From Bombardia bombarda (Eukaryota > Ascomycota > Sordariomycetes > Sordariales > Lasiosphaeriaceae): a stretch of DNA of 64,000 bases. Every line of letters starts with the position of its first letter. Position 1 is the stretch's first letter. A model generated the notes under the pieces. That model made no database searches. It saw only the letters and a program-made list of their open reading frames with translations, and was not told where the DNA came from. This document shows positions 22,001-32,330 of the stretch, piece by piece. The position numbers and the translations under genes are program-made. Location: assembly GCA_030512295.1 (NCBI GenBank), contig JAULSR010000002.1, positions 6,510,001 through 6,574,000 of the forward strand, written 5' to 3'.

Positions 22001-23236
22001 AATGGGGCTTTGCTGCTTCCAGTGGCGGCAGCAACGGTTTCCTTGGTGGCGTTGTCGTCGACAACGGTGTCATCGACAACGGCAAGCTCCTTAGTGCTCT
22101 CGCAGGCGACCTTGGGTGGAGCCCTCGCTTCTTCGAGCATAAGCAGGGGAGACTCCGCGAGGGAGGGCGACAGTGGTTCCGGGCTATCGCGAGCCTTCTG
22201 GATTTTGACGAGGAACTTGGCTTCATTCCGGGCATCCTCCTCCTGACAACGACGAAAATGAAGTCGACTTTCAATCTGAACCCGCCGGTCTTCGCGAACC
22301 TTGGTTTGCTTTTCCAACCAGCCAACGTTGGGCTGGTTTCGGTCTATCACGGACTGGAGTCGTTCATTCAACTTCTGAATACGCTCGAGCCTATCGTCCA
22401 CGCCATGATAAAGACGGTACCAGATGCTCCTCTTCTCGACGACGACTTCCGGTTCGATGGCATACTCTTCGACTCTTCCCTCCCACTGTCCAGGGCAGAG
22501 TTCATAGTCTTCCACATTACCATAGATGATCAGCTTTTCGTATTGACCCACATTGTACTTAGTAGTCCATTCGAGACGAGGGTTCAGGTCTGCAAATATG
22601 CTCTTCTGATGGTTGAGCTTGGCTTCGCACTCCGCATTCTTGAGCTCTGCTTCCTTCCGTTTGGCAACCTTGCGCAACCGGCCTTCGAGCTTGAGATAGA
22701 TGGCGTCGCAGACGGTCTGCCACTGATGACGAATAGACGCCCCGATAGCGTTGCAGACGGTCTGCCACTGATGACAAACAGACGCCTCGATTCCGTTGTA
22801 GACTGTAGGACGGGCGAAATCCAGAGTGTCAGTCAGGGTCTTGCAACAAAAAGTCGACCGTGCGGTCGATGGCAGTATAGACGGTCTAGAACTTACGATG
22901 AATAGCCATATCGCATCTGCGACGAACAAACATACCGCATCTGTAGATGACTTGGGCATATACGAAGTCCAGAGCGGAGTACGCAAGATACCAGAAGATA
23001 CGATTGCCGACGAAGAAGCAAAAGAGCATGAGGATGAGGACTTGCGTAATGGCGTACTCAACCACGGCGACGACGGCTGCTTGGGCGAGGGCAGGGGCGA
23101 CGGGCGGGGCAAAGACGAGGGCATTGTCCCGGAGGACAGAGAAAATGACAGGCACGGCGGCGGTGACGCAGGCCGGCACGAAAAGGCAAAGAAACGCCAT
23201 GATGGCGGGGACGAGAGTAAGAAAACAAAACATCAT
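19018..23236 (-). CDS. Repeat-rich orphan with N-terminal membrane region
   Basis: Two exons, 23236-22897 and 22802-19018, with a 94-nt GTAAGT...ACAG intron, give 1374 residues. I recognise no family. Exon 1 is almost wholly hydrophobic: two or three membrane spans (about 2-34 and 49-87) followed by a basic stop (FVRRRCD). Then come a 17-residue tandem duplication around HQWQTVCNAI/HQWQTVCDAI, a charged region, 42/84-residue repeats with YINELIKNSQFEDDPGLPDS, an Ala/Pro/Val region of APVF.AAPV..QAPAA repeats, a nuclear-type basic patch (FVKRRAEDD), a roughly 190-residue Glu/Arg/Gln coiled coil (about 825-1015), acidic APIAKD..EGATIA.EETSVV repeats, and a tail of PAQNQ repeats ending in seven prolines. 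The single 3.8-kb open exon argues that it is expressed and under selection. It may be a membrane-tethered structural protein; that is only an inference from composition. Confidence 0.75.
21361..21748. repeat. Near-identical 252-bp-period repeat within the orphan CDS
   Basis: A block of about 136 bp starting ATTGATATAGTCATCGG recurs at 21361 and 21613 with only a few substitutions, in frame (84 codons apart). The intervening DNA is a diverged half-unit, so the protein has three 42-residue subunits, two of them almost identical. High DNA identity, including at silent sites, points to recent duplication or gene conversion. Confidence 0.9.
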
Positions 23237-25073
23237 GAAGATGGTATTGTTTATAAGTAAGATAGTACTATTGTTGTTAGTGTTTTTGGTTGATAGTGCT
23301 TCTGTTGCTGCTGCAAAATGCTGCGAGAGAAGTCGAGAAAAAACACTGAACGCAAACGGTGCAAAAGGAAAAGAAAAGTTTTGGGAAGAGAGGCAGAGAA
23401 TAACGGGGATTTTATGGGCGAAAACGCGCAGCGCGCTGGAAGGCATCAGGTGGGAGCTTGCCCACGAGCTCGACGGCATTCCGGAAGGCAGGTTCTGCGG
23501 GGCTGGATGCGCTGCGTGCTGGTCGAGATGGGATCGATTCTTGCTCACGAGCACCATGGCAAACGGGAGGACTGTGAAGTCTTGGTGGGGACACGTTATC
23601 TTGGTACGCCCACACTCGCCAACTGCTCGTCTTCACTTCAATGCCAGCTGGGCCCGAAGGTTGACGGTCTTCACCTCTCACATGAGTCACTCATTTTCAT
23701 CTCAACTCGTCTGGCGGGGCAGGTGACGTTTCGGGGAGATTGCTCAGTTCTGCCAGCTCAGCGTTGAGCGTGTTTGGTGTGCGTGTGAAGTGGTGGAATG
23801 CCCCCAGCCGTTGAGGTTCTCGGTGACCTAGGTAGGTACTCTCAGTATTCTTCGTTCCTTCCTCTTTAGACTGCCTCGACAGAGCAGCCTAAGGTCTAAA
23901 GTACTAGTACTCTATTAGCAACTACTGGTAAGAAAGAGCCCAAGAAAGACAGCAAAGACTAAGTCCTCACGCAGGATACCTACCTAGGTAAGGTACTCGC
24001 CTATTGCAAAACGTTTGCAGAGACTCGCCGCCCGCATTAGATTTCAGTGCCCGGTCACTTCAATATCAGAACCGCGCGTGGCCCGTGCCCTACCGCACCG
24101 GAAGCCACGACGCAACGCACACAAACAGTTTGCCCGTCTACTTTTTCGAGTCCAGAAATCGGAAGAGACGGAGACGTAGGTAGGTAGCTTGAGGAATGTT
24201 TTGGAATATTCCTCCGCTTAACTAAATGCAGTCAAGACGGCGGCGGAATTAGATAGTCACCAAAAGCGTTGAAGTGTGTTTCTGACAGATTCATCTGGCT
24301 TTCTTGGTGTGCCCTGAATGAGGTCATGCGCAGTCCCAACAGAATCGATTGAACTGAGATGTCGTTGAAGTGCACAATTCAGTTGTTTGCCTTCTTCTGA
24401 TACCAGTAGTGTTTGTGTCACCTCACAGCCCCGGTCGTTGGAATAAGTCAGGTGATCACCAAAGAGCATGGACCAGCCATTAAGCGCCGGCTTCACAGTG
24501 CTTCGCCTGATTCTTCGTGATGATGGGGACAAAGTAAAGAAAAATGCAAGTAGTCATAGAAGGGAAGGAGCTTCGTATGAAAAGTTTTGGTAGAAATTAA
24601 TGTGTTGCTGATATTTGCAACATCAAACCAGGACAACGTCATTGCCTGCCTGCCTTGCTCAATAAAAATACCATTAATCATGACAGAAAGCATGCAGCTA
24701 AGAAAGACTTGTTATGTTCACTCAATGTAGCTCATCATGTATTCCAACTGACAAATAATTTTGGCGTTCAAAAAAGGAAGCTTTTCTACCTTTGAGACCA
24801 TCTATCGGTAAGCGGAACAAATCATCAAAAACAATCACCACCACGAACTCAATCATCTCCTCACAGCAACCACGAGCAAAATAAAAACCCCAACATTTAC
24901 TGATATTCATCCGCGGGTATCAGCCATATCTCCTATTTCCCATTCCCCATTCCCCTCCCCATATTTGTTCTGCGCCGCCAACCTAATACCTACCTATCCC
25001 AGAAGTATACCCCTATTTCTAAAACCCCGCCCGCCGCCATGGTTACCAATTACACTACCCCTCCCACCCGAGT
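23237..25073. other. Intergenic with TAGGTACC palindromes
   Basis: Holds the promoter of the orphan (left) and the 3' flank of Spc7 (right). Clusters of CCTAGGTAGGTACT, CCTACCTAGGTAAGGTACT and GTAGGTAGGTAGC occur at about 23827, 23980 and 24177. Open frames are short and unsupported. Confidence 0.55.
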
Positions 25074-28000
25074 CTATTTACCTTGCCCCACTTTCGCCCC
25101 TTTCGCCAACAGCCGCTTGTGCAGCTCCAGCACAGCATCATTCCACGACATCAGCTTTCCATCATCCCCACCATTCTTCACACTCCCCGCCACGCGACCC
25201 CCCAGCCTATTTGCCAGAAACTCCACCATCTTGCCCACGTTAAACGGCTCCCCGTACACAACCCTGGCATCAGGCGTCACCGCGACTTCGACACCGTCAC
25301 CGTCACCTGCGACGCTCTGCAGGCGCAACATAACCTCAATGCGCGTCTGCAGCGGCACAAGCAGCAGCGATGACGAGACGGTAATAGACGTGTCGGACGT
25401 CTTATTGACAGTAGTAGGAAAAGTGAGATTCAGAAGACGAACATGGGTAGCCACCGCGTTGGCCTTTTCCCACGCCGCGCTAACAATACCAAGAAGACGG
25501 CTGACCCGTGTGGTGGATCTGTTCAGGGCCCGGACGTGGTTGCGGATGCACTGCAGGAAGAACTCCTTCTCGGGCGTTGACGGCAGCGGGTTGCGCTCGC
25601 GGTTGGCCGCGATGTACCACAGGTCGATGCTGCGCGAGTCTTGCTGCTGCTGCGGTGACTGTTGCTTGCTCTGCTGCTGGAACGAGGCTGGGTCGAAGAC
25701 GAGTTCGGCCTCGCGCTTGTAGCTCATCGACATGACGGTGCCTGAGATGCCAGTGATAGCCCAGCCGTGTTGTTTTTCGAGCGCGTCGACCCTGGCTGTA
25801 ATCGTGTTTGTCAGCTTGTCTGGTTCACATCACCGCTGGGCAAATGAGTATCTTCCTGATGTGCTTACCTTTCAGTGCGCTGATTTCCGTAGAGCTCCAT
25901 CCTCTGCATTCTTCCCGAACCTTGTCCGCCTCCTTGATCTCATCTAGGCACAGTTGCTTCCGTGCTGTCGACGACTCAATGCCACTTTCTGATTCGGAGA
26001 GCTGACGACGCAGCTCCGCGATCTTCTTAGTCTTGTCCGCAATATCCTTGTCCAGTGAGACCAGTTCTCCACGAGCTGCTGCAAGATCCGCAGGATCGCA
26101 ATCAGCAAGCTCACGCGCAACAGCCTCGAGATCATCGTGCTCCTGCTCAAGAGCTTCAAACTGTTTGAGCATAGCTGGCAGGACTGAAGACAGGAGTTCC
26201 TGCTGTTTTTGAAGCAGTGCATCGTCCTCATCCATGCCCTCCGATATCTTGATCAGACCCTCTTTCAAGCCTTCTTGCAGTTTGGTGCGCCACTCATACC
26301 ACATGGCTTTGCTAAGAAGTCGTGCATGGCTCTTGACGTTTTTGAACTGATTATCCATAAGGACCTTGAACTCAGGAGAGGCGGTGAGGTATTCCCGAAA
26401 GAGAGGAGGATTCTCTTCAAAAGTCTCAGACTCAATGTCTCTAACGATGCGCCGTCCTTCCGAAATATACTTCTTTAGCTCACGACAAGACTGTATCCAA
26501 GTTAGTCAATCTCCCAGGGTGATCAGAGGTGCCGGTTGACTTACATGCTGATACAGCTCCAACATAGGAACTGTGCACGCTCCGGCGACGACGCATTCCT
26601 CAAAAGAGACATCTTCCTTCCCGCTAGCAGCCGTGCTATCCCTAGGTGCACTCGGCGCGACTGTGTGTCTCCTCTTCGTTGTCGTCAGCTCCATGAAGCG
26701 GATGCTCGTCATGTTGAGGAAGTCCTGCAAATGAATACGTTCTCCGCCGTCGTCCTCCTGCATCTCGTCCTCATCAATAGAAACCGTCTGACCAAAATCC
26801 ATAGTGTCAGTCGGCTGGTCATCGCTGAAGTTCACGAAGCGACCCTGGCCTCTTGGCGTTGTCGCTTTCTTCGGAGACATGATCGTGGTAGGAGTTACAG
26901 TGTCATCGTCTGCATTCTCCAAATTCCTGTTGGCAGAGCGCGCCTTTCGACCCGTAGTTGTCTCCGCCTTGGTAGGAGGCGACTGCAGCTTGACGTTCTT
27001 GACAGGACTGCCTTGATGCCCCTTAAGCCGTTTTATGCCGTCCTGTTCCTCGGCCTCCTCTTCATCATCCAGCTCCAAAGGCCGCTTTCCAAGAAGCCCC
27101 CTAGCGCTGCCAACATGGAGACTTTTCCGTCCCCGGAACAGACTCTTCTTGGGACTCAGCCCTTGGATCATCTCTCTCAGGTTAAGAGTAGCTTCGAAAC
27201 CATCGGCCTCTCTCTCCAAGATGCTGCGACTGTTCTCCTTTTCTTCTTCGATCCGTCGCTCCCTGTCGATTTCAACCTCCATCGCCCGCGGGTCCGCAAA
27301 CGCCACAGCGCGGCGAACAAGAGCTGTCTCGAATGGGCTGAAGGTCGCAGCTGCATCTCCAATGGATTCCCTGCGGTCAAGGATCTCAACAACGCGTGGA
27401 GAGCCCAGCCCAGATCGATCAGCGCCAACTCCAGAAAGTCGGCGGCGCTGAGGTGTGAGGACAATACGAGGGGTGCTGGCTCCGGTATTGGGATCTTGGT
27501 GGAACAGCCTTGACTTTGTCGGAGATTTTGGGGGAGAGCGTGGTGTGGTCATTGTCTGGGGAGATGGCTGTCTCATGGGCGAGTTGGATCGACTACCAAT
27601 CATAAAGGGCGCCTTGTTCATCGTCGGAGTTCTTGATGCTGACGCAGCCTTTTGCTCAGAAGCAGGAGTCTTGACTGGCGAAGAAGATAGATGGATCGAA
27701 GGAGCCTTGGCAGGCGAGGCAGACCGGCGAATTGAAGATGCTATAGTTGCAGATGTAGCACGGGTCGGGCTGCGACTTGGGTTTCGACTTAGACTTCTGC
27801 TTGGGCTTCGGCTTGGTGCTCGTACTGGGCTACGAGTCGGACTGTGGCTTGGGCTGCGACTCGGGCTGCGGTGAATCTCCTCAGCCGGGAACGTCATGAG
27901 TTCAGGGCTGCCGTTTTCGTTAACAATCGTCGAGCTTCGACGCCTGCGAGGTGATTTAATCTCCACTGACGCCGTAATAGAGGGATCTGGCGCGTCAGCT

Positions 28001-30204
28001 TCCAATTCCATCACCTTCTTGGCCATTGATCGTGCTTGGGAAGTGGCTGGAGGTTTGATAATGCCCCCGACGGCCATTGTCATGTCCATGCCCATTGTCT
28101 CGTTTGCATCCTCCACCTGCTCCAATTCCCCCTCTTCGTCCGCTGGCAGAATCCGTCCAACTGCAACAGTCATATCCATCAGAGACATCTCAGATTCCGC
28201 CTCGTTCTCCACGATATTTGCCGCTTGTTGAATATTCTGAGCACTAGCTGCAGGGATGTTTCCTGACAATAGGCTCCCAACTGCAGTGGTTAGCTCCATG
28301 GACATATCCTCGTTGATTTCCGTGTCGGCAAAGCTCGCAGCCGATATTCTGCGTTGTTGAATTCCTCCTACCGCCATGGTAAAATCCATAGTCTGCTCGC
28401 CGGAGGTGGTGACATCTTCCGCAGCCTGCCTTGTGTTAGGCTTGAGAGACCTCCGTCTGGGTGGTTGCTTCACTTGAGAGATGATGCCTCCCATAACTCT
28501 TGTCACTTCCATTGACATATCCATATCCTCATCTTGATCTTTATCGGGCGATGGTTGCCTCATGGTGGGCTCCACAGACTTTCGTCGAGTTGGTGGTTTG
28601 GCTTGTGAGATGATTCCACCCATAACCCTAGTCACATCCATTGACATGTCCATATCGTCATCTTGATCTTCCTCCGCTGATGCTTGCCTCGCATTAGGCT
28701 TGACAGATTTCCGTCGAGTTGTTGGCTTCGCTTTGGAGATAATGCCTCCCATGACTTTTGTTACATCCATCGACATGTCCATATCCTCTTCATCCTCAAC
28801 GTCGGTTGGTGATGCAGGTTTGGAGGGCCGTATAATACCGCCAACAGCACGGGTAATGTCCATATCCATATCCATGTCCATTTCGATTTCCATATCAGAG
28901 CCTGCGTCTTGCTCTTCGGGGCGCTCTCCGGAGCTTGGCTGACAAAGTTGTTCTGCTTCATGTCCCGAGTAACATTCTCAGGGGAAGGATTCTTCCTCCC
29001 CCATCCCGCGAAGCCAGCAATCACCTCCTCCTCTTCGTCATCTCCGCCCTGAGAGGCCGCCATGCGAGCTGCAAGCCGGAGATTCTCATCCAGGTCGTCT
29101 CCGCCAGAATCTACACTAAACCCAGAGTGGACAGTTCCTACGGATGCCGAGGTCATCTCCTCAGCATCGACTGTCATCATGGTCCCATCGTCTGAGTCTG
29201 AGTCGTCGCTGGACCCGGTCATTTCCTCTCCCTGAATCTCGGCGACACTATCGGCGTGCTCAAAGTCGGAGTCGTAGATGGTCGAAGCGAGTGTGTCGTC
29301 GTCCATATTGTGGCAGTTCATTGTGGCGGCGCCGGAGCTCCGTCGCCGCTTTTTCAGTTGCACTTCTCCCTGGTTCTCTGGCGAATCAGGGACTAACTCT
29401 TCTTCTTCCACCATAGGGCTGGATGGTGGATCAGACGCGTCAGAGTCCGAATGTTCCTGATGGCGTGGCGCGGGAGATGGTGCTGCAGCAGACGCGCGGC
29501 GTGTTGCGTCTGTAGACGTTGTTGACTCGGGGGCATCCTCGATCTCGTGGAACGTGTGTAGGGTAGCCTCAGCGGCGAATGACACTCTGCGGTTTGCCAA
29601 CGATTTCCTTCGCGCTTCCCTTCGATCTTTGATCTCTTTCTCCATCTCGGCCTGTTCACGCTCGTCGCGCTCTCGAGCGGCGGCCTGCTGCTCCTCCTCG
29701 GTGCGCAGGGCGACCTTAGTCCCAGATCCTCCCCCGCTGTGGTCGCCGGCGTCGAGTGGGCTTGCCAGGTTGTCGGCGCCATTGCTGGTTGAGCCACCAA
29801 AGTTCGAGAATGCACCGGATTGTCGCGGCTTGTGAGGGGGGATTTCTGGGAGTAGAGGAATGGTTGGCTTGAGGATGGAGCGTGGCGGCGGCCTTGATGG
29901 TATAGCAAGAGACTGGCTAGATATCAGCAACAGGGCCAACGGGCACTGAAAGGTAGGCCAACAGGGGGGACAGGGACAAGCATACGACTCTGCGGTTACC
30001 AGTGCCAGGCTTGAGGGCATCGAGGCCACCTGGACCCATGCTCTTGCTCCTTGACTTTTTGCGATTGGCAGCCATGGCGGCGGCGCCCAGGTCGAGGGTC
30101 GTGTTCTCCTTTTCGCCCGTTCTTCTCGTCGGCAAGCCGCTTCCAATAGATTTGCGCGTTCTGCGCGTCGCGGGCAGCGTGACTTCGCCTTGCGACGACG
30201 ACAT
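25074..30204 (-). CDS. spc7: Kinetochore scaffold Spc7/KNL1 (apparent frame break)
   Basis: Exons 30204-29986, 29912 to about 26545 (with one frame change near 28920), 26490-25869 and 25795-25074; introns of 73, 54 and 73 nt; about 1640 residues. Spc7/KNL1 is the KMN-network scaffold that links microtubules and the spindle checkpoint to the centromere. The N-terminus has basic patches and KRRVSF-like NRRVSFAAEATLH, the PP1-docking type motif. Eight MELT-type repeats (M[DE].T..[VM]GG[IS]) lie between about 28870 and 28060 and are the Mps1/Bub3 docking sites. A Ser/Arg/Pro-rich stretch follows, then coiled coil (exon 4) and the RWD-like C-terminal Spc7 domain. FAGWGRKNPSPENV just before the break reads as real coding sequence. 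Upstream and downstream frames differ by one base near a G4 run (plus strand 28918-28921). This may be a sequencing indel, a true frameshift, or an unusual 92-nt intron. Confidence 0.9.
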
Positions 30205-30799
30205 GATGGCAGAGGTGGCTCGCGATTAATCGGTCGCGTCCCTTCACAATATCCCGTCACAGTCCGTCACGATCTCAATTAGGCGCGCAGTCGTGTCAAT
30301 CGTAGATGTCGTTGATGTCGTGGCGGCACAAGACCAACTCGACGTGCATGTCCCTCTTTGGTCTTTGGTTGACCTTGACGGATAACGCGTCTGGGCCCGA
30401 CTTGGGAAGGCTACCATCGGCCAGGGGGGGTTTCCGGCCGTGGAGGGGTACGGGTATCCGTACGTATCAACTGTTTACTTGGTTGTCGACATATGATTGG
30501 CCAAGGGACAGCCAATGTAAACATGGTGCAGTTGCGAAGGGCCGTAGCCACACTTGGGCTAGCTGCTGGCTCGTGCGGGGCCCGCCACAGCCAACCCCGT
30601 AGGAAGAGCTAACGCACAGGAGGCGAAGACCACCTCGAGGCGCGACAAATGTGGCTTGCACACCATTCCACACTTTTCTGATTTCAGCCCCAAAAATAAT
30701 CCCCAACTAGCAAAATTCCGGGACCGCGAAGTTCGACCTTTGACACTACAACCGCCTCTCACGACAACAGCACATCTTCGGCGACAGCAGACCGGCAAG
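30205..30799. other. Divergent promoter SPC7 / RPS11
   Basis: 595 nt separating a cell-cycle gene and a ribosomal protein gene that are transcribed away from each other. The stretch just before the S11 ATG is pyrimidine-rich in places. No TATA box is obvious. Confidence 0.55.
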
Positions 30800-31699
30800 A
30801 TGGCTACCGAACTGACCGTGCAGAGCGAGCGCGCTTTCCAGAAGCAGCCCCATAGTGAGTTGCTCCTCGACGACGACGAATTGCTGCAGCAGCTTTGGCC
30901 ACAATGCTGAAACTGCTATTGCTGCCACTGCGATCGACCGACCATTTGGGTTGGCAAATCGAGAAATATGGAAAATGCATGGGCGCTGACATTCTACAGT
31001 CTTCCTCAACAGCAAGACAAAGGTCAAGTCTGCCCGCCCCGGCAAGGGTGGCCGAAGATGGTTCAAGGACGTTGGTCTGGGCTTCCGCACCCCCAAGACC
31101 GCCATTGAGGGACAGTACATCGGTACGTTTATGAAAATCGAACAACGCTCTCTCGGCCCGTCTACTGGTGTGCGCACGCGATCTGGGACCGACCCCTCGA
31201 CGACGACGACGGATTATAGGCGCGGCCGAGAGCAGAGAGAAGCGATGCGTGGAAGGGCTAGTTGACTGATTATACCTTTTTTTTTTTTTTTTACAGACAA
31301 GAAGTGCCCCTTTACCGGACAGGTCTCCATCCGTGGCCGTATCCTGACCGGCACCGTCGTCTCCACCAAGATGCACAGAACGATCATCATCCGCCGCGAA
31401 TACCTCCACTTCATCCCCAAGTACTCCCGTTACGAGAAGCGCCACAAGAACCTCGCCGCACACGTTTCCCCCGCGTTCCGTGTTGAGGATGGTGACCAGG
31501 TCACCGTTGGCCAGTGCCGTCCTTTGTCTAAGACGGTACGTTGCGAATATGCACGATTTTCTTTCTGCCCAAACACGACGTTTGGGGCGTTTTAAAGATT
31601 TCCAGAAACTGACATGCCAAATTCACACAGGTCCGCTTCAACGTTCTCCGCGTACTTCCCCGCACCGGCAAGGCGGTCAAGAAGTTCACCAAGTTCTAA
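30800..31699 (+). CDS. rps11: 40S ribosomal protein S11 (uS17)
   Basis: Four exons, 30800-30854, 31000-31122, 31297-31535 and 31631-31699, give 161 residues, the normal eukaryotic uS17 length. The protein binds 18S rRNA in the small subunit and helps initiate assembly. MATELTVQSERAFQKQPHIF starts the protein, followed by GGRRWFKDVGLGFRTPKTAIEG, then CPFTGQVSIRGRILTG and KMHRTIIIRREYLHF, and the basic end AVKKFTKF. The introns (145, 174 and 95 nt) are larger than in most genes here and early introns are typical of fungal ribosomal protein genes; the second ends in a T16 tract just before TTACAG. Splice phases are consistent throughout (1, 1, 0). Identification is certain. Confidence 0.98.
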
Positions 31700-32330
31700 G
31701 GGACAGGATCTTTTATTTGGGGCATTTATGGCGTGGTTTGCTTTGAGGGCTTGAGCTTTACAGAAACGGGACGGCCGGCAGGGGAAAATCTGCTTGAGCA
31801 CAACATGTGTCATAGAAGGCAGTTCTGAATGAAATCCGCCAAGTGAACTTGACAACCAAAATGTTTGTATGATGTCTCACGTCTGGAACATGTGCCGACT
31901 TCTCTGCTGGCTACCTTTTGCACAACGCGAGATCGGTTTATGAAGGAACCCAAAAGGAAAGCACAGCTGGACAATCGCTGAGCAATGCCTGGGCTAGATT
32001 TACCTCTGGATAAAGCACAAGTAGCCACTTTGCCAATGGGTCAGAAAAAAGGTGAAGATATAACCAACCTTGAATTATGCCCAAACTTCGCTTTCCACGC
32101 TGCAACTATACCAATAGTTTTCGGTAGACGTTGAACTCGTCCCCTTGTAGAACAGATATACTGCATCGAAAAAAACCAAAATGAATAGAACGAACTGCTA
32201 ATATTGCGCCACCACCATCCACCCAAAACTCTTCATTGTTGATACAATAATTAAAAGAAGAAAAACACCACAAAACGGCCATATCACCAGAGTATTAACC
32301 TGACTGATAGCACCACCAACCACCCCCTTT
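31700..32330. other. Convergent 3' flanks of RPS11 and SSR4
   Basis: 631 nt between two stops; AT-richer than the neighbouring exons. No gene supported; the frames in it overlap and have no domain. Confidence 0.55.

Noticed and set aside
21841..22905. 354-residue plus-strand open frame
   Set aside because: It is the antisense of the orphan's coding exon; its repeats are complements of the orphan's HQWQTVC repeats, and it has no domain or start context.
26536..27513. 325-residue plus-strand open frame
   Set aside because: Lies opposite the Spc7 coding region; composition is Arg/Ser/Leu-rich as expected for an antisense shadow.
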